From contig OX291561.1 in the NCBI GenBank assembly GCA_946406115.1, forward strand, positions 5,572,273-5,636,272: a stretch of DNA of 64,000 nucleotides, given 5' to 3'. The translations under genes and the position numbers were made by a program. Under the pieces are notes generated by a model. It made no database searches. It was not told the origin of the DNA and saw only the letters and a list, made by a program, of their open reading frames with translations. Shown here piece by piece: positions 23,970 through 34,575 of the stretch; the stretch's first letter is position 1; every line of letters begins with the position of its first letter. The stretch comes from Apoda limacodes. Taxonomy: Eukaryota > Arthropoda > Insecta > Lepidoptera > Limacodidae.

Positions 23970-24444
23970 TTAAGGTGGTGGCATACACAAACGAGTTCAG
24001 TTGGCAAGAATTTGATTAATTTTGTTACACCCCTGAGTACACTTTTTAACGTGAAAAAAATATATTTTATAGTTTAATATTAAGTGGATTTGCTAATTTT
24101 ATAATATTTTGGCTATTAAAACAGTAAAATTCTGACAATCTATTTTCGGGCATTAATTTAAATTGTTTGGAAAACTAAGGATAATATTTTCTTGATTTTT
24201 ATTTCTTGAAATAAATACTAATATGGTAAAGTGAATTTGCTAATTTCATAGTTCCTAATAAATATTTGTATTTATACCGACAAAAAACCGAGAAAATCGA
24301 GATTTTCAACGGGCAGTCACGTGCTAGCGCCTATCGTACGTGGAACTGTGTCTCTTTGTATTGTATGTATATATTGTAGAGTAATATCTCTTTTTACATT
24401 TGTCGAAACGGCAGGTTTTTGTTAGGGTATGCCATTACCTTTAA
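23970..24444. mobile_element. MITE with TTAA ends, copy 2
   Basis: TTAA at 23970-23973, then GGTGGTGGCATACACAAACG. The far end reads TTAGGGTATGCCATTACC before TTAA at 24441-24444. The interior 'gggcagtcacgtgctagcgc' aligns with copy 1. This is the same family, about 2 kb away and in the same orientation. Confidence 0.7.
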
Positions 24445-24711
24445 AAAGCCTTAAAATCGACTCCACTATGCTTTAGCAAAATTCTAACTGAAAAAAATAA
24501 TATACTTAACTTCACGCATTCTTATAAAATATCGCTGAAAAATATTTTAAAACATAGCTTTAAACAGAAATTGAGTTTAATGGATTCTTTAATGCTCTAT
24601 ATTTTGACATGTTACTGTACTCCTCTCTTACAACTCTCTTACACTGAACATACAACATAGGTATGTTAATATAAACGATATATATATATATAAATATACT
24701 AAATAAATACG

Positions 24712-24782
24712 TAGGCTACGGTGATCGCTTACCGTCAGGCAGACCGTAAGCTTGTTTGCCACCTTAGTGGTATAAAAAAAAC
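24712..24782 (+). mobile_element. CR1-type LINE 3' tail
   Basis: 'gtaggctacggtgatcgctt' to 'gccaccttagtggtataaaa' matches the final 70 bp of the LINE family, with an A-rich end on the plus strand. Confidence 0.85.
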
Positions 24783-24784
24783 AT

Positions 24785-25255
24785 GCCCTCTCCTCCGACT
24801 TATATTGTTAAGTACGTAAACATACAGTAACACATATACACACACACAAACACACACATAGACACAACCTAACAAACATGAAATAAATATCTTATACGTA
24901 TATTTGTATTATAAAAACATATTAATATTTGATCAAACAAATATATTAATATTTGATCTAGTACTGATTAGATAGATTTGAATAAACGCTAACTATGTGT
25001 ATACTATACATATATGTGTAAATGTATGCTTAAATGTATTTATGTAAATTGATTATTAGGTATATATTTTTTTGTTTTTCATGGACGGGGCAATAGCCTA
25101 ACAAAATTGGTCACATTTTAGAAAGAGACAAGCAAGCCTGTGGTCTCTTTTCACTTTCTATAAACTTCCGTCATTTTGTTTGTTGATTTTTATTAAAACA
25201 AGTTAGAAAGAGACATGAGACAATCGCTTCGCTTAATCGCTTTATCCCCACTTTT
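24785..25255. other. Gene-free stretch
   Basis: Contains a CA-rich tract (24826-24865) and a short duplication of 'aaacatattaatatttgatc' around 24915-24960. No gene is seen. Confidence 0.45.
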
Positions 25256-25261
25256 ATCTTT

Positions 25262-25885
25262 AGGGTTCCGTAGTCAAATGGCAAAAACGGAACCCTTATA
25301 GATTGATAGATGTCTGTCTGTCTGTCCGTCCGTCCGTATGACACTTTTTTCCGAAACTATAAGAACTATACTGATGAAACTTGGAAAGTATTCTGTGAAC
25401 CGCATTAAGATTTTCACACAAAAATAGAAAAAAAACAATAAGTTTTTGGGATCCCCGTACTTAAAACTGAAACTCAAAAATTTGAGAGTCAAAAACGTGT
25501 GGGTTATCATGGATAGGTCTTCAAAAATGATATTGAGGTTTCTAATATAATTTTTTCTAAACTGAATAGTTTGCGCGAGAGACACTTCCAAAGTGGTAAA
25601 ATGAGTGTCCCCCCCCCCCGTAACTTCTAAGTAAGAGAATGAATAAAAAACTAAAAAAAATATATGATGTACATTACCATGCAAACTTCCACCGAAAATG
25701 GGTTTGAACGAGATCTAGTTACTAATTTTTTTAATACGTCATTAATCGTAAACCGCAATTTACCTTTCATTAAATCAACTCAATATAAAAATATTTTTGT
25801 TTGTGTTTGTAGATTACATAAATGGTGGTAGGTACGGAACCCTCGGTGCGGGAGTCTAACTCGCACTTGGTCGGATTTTTCTTAA
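25262..25885 (-). repeat. Rep-B family element, reverse orientation
   Basis: Bounded on the left by 'agggttccgtagtcaaatgg' and on the right by 'gtacggaaccctcggtgcgg' then 'actcgcacttggtcgg'. The minus open frame at 25274-25684 lies within it and includes the GTCTGTCC simple repeat, so it is not a gene. Confidence 0.8.
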
Positions 25886-26309
25886 CAGATGGCTAGGAAA
25901 TGTACTGTCTAGTACCCTGTGCCTTTTATGTGTTCGGAACATACTAAACGATTTTAGGACTTTTATAACAGCAAAAAAAAATCCGCCGTCTGCGGCCGAC
26001 CCTACAATCTCTGCATACAATAACAATAAAAATCACATGAATAAGAAATCCAATGGAACTCATATTGTTTTGTGCGCAAAGAGGCGTTTACCTTTTGATG
26101 ATATACGTCAATAGGTTTTTGACATTTTGTATCTTTCATGGAAATGACTCTTTTGTTCAACACTAACCTCATCTAAATTGGATCTCGAGTCAATTCCACA
26201 GTCAGAACAGAATAAGTATAACTTTTTTTTAGTTGTTCGTAACACATAAATCTTGGGATAATTGTGATTGCTCTACGTTTAATAACAAATATTTCTTTTT
26301 ATTTAATCT

Positions 26310-26805
26310 AAACTAATGATATATTTGTGAAAGTCTGTTTGTTTGTTTGTTCGTCACAAACAAATGAGCTGATTTTTGGTACATATGTTGTTGAACGGAC
26401 TGACGGACGATTAAAGAAGGACATATGCTGTTTTTCCAGAATAATTTAAAATGTTCCCACAGGAATAACTATAAACGAATTCGACGTGGGGAAACTATAT
26501 CTACATCTGCAGCTCACTTTCTTCATTTTATTGTACATCATATTATTACATTTATTTCATTTATGCCTACAGTTCGCCATCTTAGGCGTCTAGACAGAGC
26601 AATAGTGAGGTTTGGTGAGCGGCGAGATAGGCTGCAAGCGCTTCTGACTAGCCCATATATCCATATATGGTCATTCGGGAACTGTCCAATACAATTATAC
26701 AATTCACTGAGTGTTTAGGCTATGATATTATCAAATAATTGTCGTAGAAATTCCACGTCAATAAACGACTTTAGCATGGGCGGGGCCGCGGGTAAAAGCT
26801 AATAA
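26310..26805 (+). repeat. Rep-A copy with foreign interior
   Basis: Starts 'taatgatatatttgtgaaag' and ends 'ggggccgcgggtaaaagcta'. The interior 26520-26710 does not match other copies and holds an open segment (VRHLRRLDRAIVRFGERRD), which may be a nested insertion. Confidence 0.65.
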
Positions 26806-26809
26806 ATAA

Positions 26810-27555
26810 TAAAAATAATAAATTTGAATAATATATGTTCTAAACAAAATAAAATATATAAGCAATGTGTCAACTTGTGTGGTAATTATTTTAGCTAAAT
26901 CAATAGAGTTTATCTAAGAGCTAACTATAATATTCAAATAGAGCTGGTTGTTTTAGTTTAATAGAAATGTAATATTCCCGTAAAGCCGCAAAGGCCTAAT
27001 GTAAAAGGTGCATTTAATCTTACTTCAATAGAATTAATCTTCTTGAGCGACGAACTACGTTCTAGCCAAACTATTTTAGTGGTTTGTATTTTCGTAGAAA
27101 GTGATTTTAATATATTAAACTAACAAAGACTTCCAAGTAACGGTTATGCTTTGCAACGGATTCATCGAGATCACTTCGAATTTTAACTACACAAAATTAA
27201 TTTTTAACTGACTTCAAAAAAGGAGAAGAGTCTTAATTCGGTTATCATAATACAATTTTTACTACGAGTATTTTTTGAAATGGAACTAGTGTCACGTATC
27301 CGAGCCTATCACGTATCTATTTAATTTTTATCATTTTAATTTGTAATATTTTTTAGTCTCGAAAACTGGAACTCAACACACTGATAATAAATTAAATTAT
27401 TATTTTTTTGTTAAATAGTATTGAACTGCCAAAGTATTTTTTTATATACTATAATTATTAAACTTTTATTGTTTATTTTATAATGTTGAAAATGTAAAAT
27501 TCGTTATATATTTCATAGATAATTTAATGTTTAATGTACCAGTATTGTTTTTGGA
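26810..27555. other. Gene-free stretch
   Basis: AT-rich. 'tttaactgacttcaaaaaag' near 27206 resembles a MITE terminus like that at 30735, but no partner end is obvious. Confidence 0.4.
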
Positions 27556-27559
27556 AAAG

Positions 27560-27645
27560 ACCACAAGAACGTAACGTAGTACGTCGGACTCTCACACCGT
27601 TCGTTACGAATCACAGAACTCGCACTTGGCCGAAAAACTTAATTA
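27560..27645. repeat. Rep-B terminal fragment
   Basis: 'gtacgtcggactctcacacc' and 'actcgcacttggccgaaaaa' are degraded Rep-B terminal sequence. Confidence 0.5.
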
Positions 27646-27749
27646 TAAAATAATATGGGGATAAACAGGTACTAATATGTATACTACTTTTTCTGTTTAT
27701 GTTGCGTTCTTCAAAATTAAATAGTTCCAAAGGAACAAATGCCGTAACA

Positions 27750-28070
27750 AACACCGGGTGTCTACAAGAGTGACTTGCGGCAGCTCATACTTAGGCCAGA
27801 CTAAGCATACAATTACGGATAGGGTCAAAGAACATATTGCAGCTGTAAAGAATTGCCAGAAGACAAACTAAGAAATAGCGGAACATTTTCAAATCATTAT
27901 CAAATTCCAAACTCTATATTGTGATCCATCGATCACTGATAAGAGCGAAGAATGGTTCGCGAAGTGAAAGAAATAAAAAAGCATAAGAATTAATCGCGAA
28001 GATGGATACCAGCTGTCGCCTGCATGGAATCCGGTGTTAGGGAGTTTCAGCTCTCGCATTTTGTCGTCGA
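27750..28070 (+). pseudogene. Penelope-like element fragment, GIY-YIG endonuclease
   Basis: The plus-strand frame reads VSTRVTCGSSYLGQTKHTI, then DRVKEHIAAVKNCQK. This is the GIY-YIG endonuclease region found at the C-terminus of Penelope-like retroelements. After in-frame stops and a frameshift it resumes as INREDGYQLSPAWNPVL, the typical C-terminal motif of that domain. The fragment lacks the reverse transcriptase and is broken, so it is dead. The neighbouring sequence to about 28225 stays open (28034-28222) and may belong to the same element. Confidence 0.85.
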
Positions 28071-28329
28071 ACGCACCCGAGGACACTGTTAGTGTTGTGG
28101 GTATTGATTATGGCAAGTATATAGACAATATGAGAATAGGTAATACAAAGAAACGCTTCCACTTGCAGCCAGTGAAGCCACGCACTGGTAGTCTGCCCTT
28201 GACCAAGGCTGGTGCAACCTAGCCGATAAGTCGGGAAAAGGCATTTTATTATATAAATACGCGTTTTACACCGTAATGTAACGCATACATTTCAAAACTT
28301 ATACTACAAAAAATTGTTGGTTTGGGATA

Positions 28330-28525
28330 CTTTGTCTTTTTGTATCATTTGTTAAAAATCCGCCATAATATCACATATTCTGTGAAAATTTCAGGCATCT
28401 ACCTATACTTACATCAATCTTAAAGATAGAGCCCATTAAAGGTTGGCCAGACAGACAGGCGTAAAGTGTAGGATTAGTAATAGGGCTCCTTTGGCACGCT
28501 TCAGGTACGAAACCCTAAAAACTAT
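28330..28525 (+). repeat. Rep-B fragment
   Basis: 'tctgtgaaaatttcaggcat' and 'caggtacgaaaccctaaaaa' are right-hand blocks of Rep-B, with 'agatagagcccattaaaggt' in place of the usual middle. Confidence 0.65.
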
Positions 28526-28539
28526 AAAATGTCATAGAA

Positions 28540-28775
28540 TTGTTTACTTCACACACCTATAGTTAAAACTGGTTGCCTGTAAAGTCGGTATACGGGCGAA
28601 AGTTTTACGTGACAATGATTTTATGTCTGTCTCTCTCGCTCTTAGGCGGGCGCGTGCCTCTCACTCGCTCTCATTGTGAGCGCATAACGTGAGCGGAGCG
28701 TAACGCAGTTTCTTGAAGTGTCACCCGGCAAACCAATTTATAAGACGTTGTCACGTCAAAAATGAACCTAATATA
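28540..28775. repeat. GC-rich structured repeat, unknown class
   Basis: Contains 'ctcgctcttaggcgggcgcg', 'ctcactcgctctcattgtga' and 'aagacgttgtcacgtcaaaa'. It is much GC-richer than its surroundings. I recall similar blocks in other moth sequences, so it is probably dispersed, but it occurs only once here. Confidence 0.4.
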
Positions 28776-29049
28776 ACCTTTACCCAAGCATATTATTAAA
28801 TAAAGGTAGACAAATAGGTATAAGGGTTTTCTTACAATTTTTTTGAAAATGTCTGTTCAATGTAACTTTAAATGTCAGAAAGAATGGTAAGCAGACATAA
28901 TAGAGCTGCCTTTCGCTTTTGTACGTTGATAAAACATGTCAATTACAAACAAACACAATAGGTGACCGCACAAAACGCTACTGTCTTCAAAGCCCTGATA
29001 TTTTAATCCAACTTTGAAAACTAAAGTTTTTTGTTGTTTGTTGCTCTAT

Positions 29050-29400
29050 TTTACAACCAGTGCGGTAGCATGGTTGTAAAATAAATTTCAGCGGTTAGCT
29101 GAAATGCAATTTTAATCACTTCGAACACATGTTGACGGAAATTGAGCTGAGGTTCAAAGTGGACACCTAAATCTCGGACATCTTCCACTCTACGTATCAA
29201 TTGCCCGCCTATCATGTACTGGTATAACAGAAGAGATTTTTTACACGTGTAAGACATCATTTCGCACTTGTGTTAAATAATAACTTATTGTTTATGCTCC
29301 ATTGATGGACCGCGTCAATAACCTTCTGCAACAATTTGTAGTCAGTTGCGCTTCTTACCACTTTTATCAGCTTTACGTGCAATTATATTCGTAAGGATTT
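29050..29400 (-). pseudogene. Jockey/CR1-like LINE reverse transcriptase fragment
   Basis: The minus strand reads SATDYKLLQKVIDAVHQW, then SINNKLLFNTS. After a one-base shift it reads KKSLLLYQYMIGGQLI, then VEDVRDLGVHFEPQLNFRQH. These are the conserved blocks just after the YADD box of insect Jockey- and CR1-like reverse transcriptases ('DLGV' followed by 'L.F..H'). YADD itself is not recognisable, and the frame is broken near 29265. Confidence 0.8.
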
Positions 29401-29527
29401 ATCCAGAAAATGCACGGAGATAATTCTCCGGGCGATGCCGGTCACGAACAGATAGTATTAAATAAATCTTAACAGTACTAGTTTATAAAATGTCAGTGTA
29501 TAATATTTTAGTCCAGTATACCGACAT

Positions 29528-29610
29528 GCGCAGTAACATTCGCAGTAACAATAACGAACATTCGCAGTACCAATAACGAACATTCGCATTACCAATAACG
29601 AACAAGGCAT
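29528..29610. repeat. Short tandem repeat, about 26 bp x 3
   Basis: 'cattcgcagtaacaataacg' recurs with small changes (cattcgcagtaccaataacg, cattcgcattaccaataacg). Confidence 0.85.
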
Positions 29611-29999
29611 GTTTGCTGACTTTTATTTAATAAGTATTGTATTTTTCTTTGCTAGTGAAGTCCAATTCGCACTTTTTTTTAAAAAAATTTGGTACACATC
29701 ACAAGAAATAACAATTCTACTAAAAAATTCCATACACGTTTTACAAAATATAGAAAGGTGATTCATATAATAAAAGAGATTACGTTCAGTAAACCTCGAA
29801 TCTCTCCAAAAGTAAATCTTCCCGCATTTTCTTGACAGAGCAATATATCTTTCACTGTAAATCTCTGCCGTAAGCTTTCTTGCCACTTACCTGAAACCCT
29901 CGTCTTTTTATTTCAACTAAATTAAACGATAATTTTCTATGACTTCTTTGACAAGGCAATATCGAAACCGTAATGGTAAAATTTCGATATATATCATAC

Positions 30000-30275
30000 T
30001 AGTTTTTGCCCGCGGCCCCGCACGTCCTAATTGTAGTTATCGGCGTGGGGTTCCTACACCAAATCCTTGATTATACTAAAAAAATTTGCTATAGCTGTAT
30101 TCAATTTTGTTCAAGTGGATTATGGTTAAAGTTATTTCCGTGAACACTTGCGCATTTGTGCTATTTACCTATCTCTGTGACAAATTTTATCCATATCCGT
30201 TCAGCTGTTCTGGCGTGATTGAGCAGCAAACATCCATTTATCTAAACTTTCGCATTTATAATATTAGTATTTATT
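30000..30275 (-). repeat. Rep-A copy, near full length
   Basis: Begins 'actagtttttgcccgcggcc', the reverse complement of the CTAGT end, and finishes 'ttcgcatttataatattagt'. It includes 'gttatcggcgtggggttcct'. This is one of the better-preserved copies for defining both ends. Confidence 0.85.
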
Positions 30276-30279
30276 AGTC

Positions 30280-30720
30280 ACACCACCCGACTACGGACAG
30301 TAGCAGTGTATGATTGTGGTAGGTATGTTGGTACATTTGTTTTGGCAAATGAGGTGTAATAATCAAATATGAAACTTCTTAACACTCCGTTTGCCACAAG
30401 GTGTATAACTTCACAATAAATTTAAAATGACAAAGTTTAAAAAAAAATTGAAATTTTTTTGGATAATTTATGTTGTGTTTGTACATGCAGTTGGTGATTA
30501 ATGATGGTTGAGAGACCTTTCTATAAAACTTTAATGGAGGCATTCCAAACATATGCAAGTATTTATGTAATATGATGAGATCGCTGTTTACCACAAGCCA
30601 ATTAAGCGTCAGGTTTTAGGATCTAGATGTTTTACCTTCTTCGTACTTATTTAAATAACTTTTATAGATGTATTAACATAAAACATACACAAAAATAAAT
30701 AATCACAAAATTTATGTAAA
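30280..30720. other. Gene-free stretch
   Basis: AT-rich. The minus open frame at 30379-30594 has no known motif. Confidence 0.4.
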
Positions 30721-30734
30721 AAAAAACTTTTTAA

Positions 30735-30952
30735 TAAAAAAAAAACTACCGGCTTCAAAAAGATACACTAAAAAGGTAAAAATACTTACATATTCTCAAA
30801 AATTACAGTTTAAAGTTGGTTCATGTAAGTGAAGTGTATTATAAACTGTTAGGCACTTAGTCGCTAATTTCAAACTGTAATTAAGATCAGATTCCTGGAA
30901 ATAAGCAATTATTTTAACCTTTTTAGTGCATCTTTTTGAAGCCGGTTGTTTT
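30735..30952. mobile_element. Small MITE with about 40-bp TIRs
   Basis: The left end 'ccggcttcaaaaagatacac' continuing 'taaaaaggtaaaa' is mirrored at the right by 'ttttaacctttttagtgcat' then 'ctttttgaagccggttgttt'. It is about 218 bp and has no coding capacity. The class is not known. Confidence 0.85.
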
Positions 30953-30954
30953 TT

Positions 30955-31920
30955 TAGTTAGGAAGTTATTATTTTTCATTTTTGAGTGACGAATTGTTTT
31001 TTTCGTACACTAAAAACATCCATACTCGTAACAAAATTTAATACAATCATCATCATAAAAGCGTTTTCCTCAGTTCCAAATTTACACCATTCTTTTTTTG
31101 ACCTCCTCCTATTTAAATTCGGTTAAAAATGAATTAAGTAATATGATCAGTTAATTACCACCGCAACTGTTTGATAAAATATATTATAGGTTTATACGTA
31201 ATCTAGTCACAAAGATACGCAGCTAAACTATAGAAAGATTAAAAAACATACTGTTGCCTAGTGCTTAACCTTAATTAGTTACTTACATTCATTGTATTTA
31301 ATCCTAAAAAAAAAATCAGGAAGTGGCTTTTACTTCAAGTTCTTTGTTCTTAAACTTATGTTGTATTTGGTTCTTGATACTCAAGCTTTGCCTTCACGTA
31401 TGACATTGTTTACGTACGTGTGATGAAAAGAATTTAACGCTTATGCGTCTCTGAACTGAAAATTATTTACGTTAGAAGTACATCATTTTTTGAATCCAAA
31501 CCAATGTACATTTGTAAAAGTCTTTTTTTTGTTTATTAGTTATAGTCTAAAGTCACTACTTGGATAAGCGATTGTTGAGTGGAAGAAGAAAGACACAGAC
31601 TACATTTTTATTCGAATTAAGTTTCCGCAATAATAAACGAATTGCCTACAGCTATAACTTGCCGAATAAAGCGCGGGCGGATCCATAGGCAAAAGGTAGT
31701 GCACAGCATGTACAAAATATAAATGTTTTGTCAATGAAACGATCTACTTATTTAATAATCAAAATTATTACACACACAATAATCGAGGAGTGGCAAGACT
31801 CGTGCCTAATAAAATTGTAGGTTGAACAAGTTGTAAGGCCATTGCGATCCCTATAAAGATATTGCAACTAATAACTTTACGTTCAGTAAATACAGTCAAA
31901 AAAAATTAAGAAGTTAACAA
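30955..31920. other. Gene-free stretch
   Basis: No gene or repeat is recognised. Confidence 0.4.
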
Positions 31921-31924
31921 TGAA

Positions 31925-32155
31925 TTATTTGCTATAGTAAGCTGAGACGGTGGCTATGGTTCTTTTTCGTGGAATCCGGTTATAGTTATTTATTCCAGTG
32001 GGAACATTTCCGAATAAAGAGTAGCCTATGTCCTTCTCCGCCGTTTCAAAAATCTCTGTACTATTTATCAGCTTAAAAAGCTGCTCGGTTGCGACGTTAG
32101 GTAATAACACACAAATAAATAAACAAACAAACAGGCAGACTTTCACAAATATATC
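31925..32155 (-). repeat. Rep-A copy
   Basis: 'tttgctatagtaagctgaga', 'atagttatttattccagtgg' and 'aacaggcagactttcacaaa' are in family order. The outer CTAG end is missing. Confidence 0.65.
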
Positions 32156-32159
32156 AGTT

Positions 32160-32925
32160 TGGATTACACAATGTCAAGTCGATGTCCCGGAAAGATGTTT
32201 AGCAAGACAGAATATTCAACGAGCTATTTTCCGAGCTTCTAAAATCCTATTTCGTCTCGAGGAATGTAAACACATACCTCCGTTGAATGGGATTAGTGAC
32301 TTTCTTACAAATAGGTTCTTGGCAGTTTCAGTCTCAGTTATGCATTTCGTATTGTACCAAATTAATTGCTTTTGCTTTTCTACGGCATGGATTCAATTGA
32401 AACAGAGAAATACTATTTCAAATTAAATATAAATTTACCTAATTGTACTGACAAAAGATTGTCTGTGTTTATTTTAATAGAAGATTGGTACATTTTTCAA
32501 AAGTTTAGTTTTTTTTTTACAAAAATGTTTAAAAAAGGAAAAAATAAGTTTCCGTTATAACGTTAGTGAGCAATAAGAAAGTATTTTGCTAAATTCATCT
32601 TTAAAGAGTGTGCCTTTGCAGAGACGTAGGCAAAGAGACAGCGCTATATAATTGCTGCCTAGTGTGACGGCGACAGCCAACGCGTAAATCTTGCGAAATA
32701 TCAATAAAATAAAAAAACTGGTTTGAGCATATAAGATATTGTTATTTCCTATCAATATTTTTTTTAAATATTAGCGAAATAGCACGAAGAGATTAAAGAT
32801 GTATCGAGTAAAATGTCAAACATCGTGTTTAGACGTTCGAGCGATTAAAGATTTAGAGTTCTTGGTTCCTGTGTCAAATATCAAACTCATAAATAACATG
32901 CATACCTACTGACTTCTAGATCGAC
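32160..32925. other. Stretch with an unassigned open segment
   Basis: A plus-strand open segment at 32170-32340 (PERCLARQNIQRAIFRASKI) is coding-like in composition but matches no family I know. It starts right at the end of a Rep-A copy, so it may belong to another element. Confidence 0.3.
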
Positions 32926-32929
32926 AAAC

Positions 32930-33170
32930 ATGACCAATTTGACATATACGGACCTTTAAGATTATTAAATGGGGGTTGGAAGTTTGTATTGAAAACCGTC
33001 ATTTTTGTTCATGTATCTAAATGCATAAATTGGTATTTGGCATAAGGGTCCATAATAGAGATTGACTTGTTTCACTGTTTTTAGAAAATCATCTCTCTAC
33101 GGGGCAAAATAGGGGATGAATAGGTATTTTTATAAGTGTTCCGATATTTTTGTAGGTGAAACCATAAGCC
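32930..33170. repeat. Rep-C copy, partial
   Basis: 'gggggttggaagtttgtatt', 'aatggtatttggcat' family wording and 'ttccgatatttttgtaggtg' match the 8375-8700 copy in order. Confidence 0.5.
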
Positions 33171-33254
33171 AATCGATAAAGTATACAACTATTATTTTGT
33201 ACTACCAGAACGTAAGAGGTCTCCGCACTTAGCAGGATGTATTTCAGAATAATA

Positions 33255-33510
33255 TGAAGTGTTTTGGTGCTGCAACGTGTCTATTTACGACTCAGAAATT
33301 ATTCGAGCCGGATACCACATCGTGAGCAGCGCGTTTTCAGTGGCCACACCACGGTTCGACTTGCGGAGTGTAAAGGAACCAAACGACGTTAACATAGATA
33401 AGCGAGCGCTCGAAATACCTAGTTGGCGTTTCAGTATGTTTATGTTCAGTACATTTCTACTTTTAATTTACGTTTTATGTCTTGTCCCCTTTTTTTATGT
33501 CCTCTAAAGT
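33255..33510 (+). other. Unassigned GC-richer open segment
   Basis: An 82-codon open frame (33259-33507) whose first half (IRAGYHIVSSAFSVATPRFD) sits in CpG-containing sequence that contrasts with the flanks. The second half is T-rich and hydrophobic. It has no known motif. It could be an old exon, a promoter-proximal island or an unrecognised repeat. Confidence 0.2.
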
Positions 33511-34218
33511 TTAAATCATTGTAATTTAGGGCTCCCTTAGGAGTCTAGTCTTTATAGGTAATTACAAGAATACAATTGAGGTAAGTTGCCTTATAGTTTC
33601 ATTTGGGTTTAGTTTGTACCTGTCATCATGGCCGAAACAGTGTTAGTAAATAAATTAACAGTTAAGATGTTACTTTTTTCAAAAATCCACGCGTGTAGCA
33701 ATTAGTGTTTAAACAAAATAGTCAACATAAAAAAAAGTATAATAAAGCAGGTAATAAATATTCTTATTTAATAAAAAGTCTTTCAATATCTTTTTAAATA
33801 TGCCAATAGTTTAACTTTCTCTTATATTATGTGGGAATAAGTTCTAAAGGTAAAAAGCCTGGATAGTTAAAGACTTACCGTTAAAAGTTATGTTGTGAAA
33901 AGGAGTTTTTAATTAAATTGATGTATGAGATCTGAATGGATTATCTCTTGAGAAAGCCTGGGATTAATGGATTGTGAACAAGTTAAGAGAGTAAAGAGAG
34001 TACATGAGTATTCCAGCGAAGACAAACTTAGAACCACTTAGGCTTTTTCCTATACTGAGAAAGATGATCTGTCTTCAGCAATTCAAAAATAAACCGAATG
34101 CTTCAGTTTGGAGTCACTTAAGAGAATACACTTCGCTTCGCACGCGCACGTTTAACATTTTTGCTAAAATGTTGCTGTCCCTATCAAACACGACGCAGGC
34201 GCGAGACCTCCTATCCTC

Positions 34219-34575
34219 GCGTTATTCTGGTATGATTTTTTCGGATGGCTGGAACGTCAGTATTATTTAGTTTCGGTTTGATTTTGTAGAGATAACACCC
34301 ATTTTTATAATAATTTTAACTGTTTTATTAAAAATTAAGAACTGATAAGTCCTTGACTTCATTATATACACATATGGGCGACTGACCTCTCCTCGGTATT
34401 TTTATTTTTTTTGAAAAATCGTGTTTTTTTCGACTTCAAAACATACAACTATGTCGGTAAACCTAAAAAGCAAAACCCTATCTAAATACAAAATTTTATC
34501 CAAATCGTTAGAGCCGTTTCCGCGCGCGCGTTATTCTGGTATGATTTTTTCAGATGGCTGGAGCGTCAGTATTCT
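34219..34575. repeat. 45-bp direct repeats flanking one inverted-repeat arm
   Basis: 'gttattctggtatgattttt' through 'gatggctggaacgtcagtat' at 34219-34264 recurs at 34530-34575 with few changes. Between them lies the left arm (34266-34522) of the inverted repeat described next. Two open frames (34004-34270 and 34421-34615, plus) share the translated block YSGMIFSDGW because of this duplication. Confidence 0.8.

Noticed and set aside
25274..25684. A 136-codon minus open frame
   Set aside because: It lies within a Rep-B family element and ends in the GTCTGTCC simple repeat; it has no known domain.
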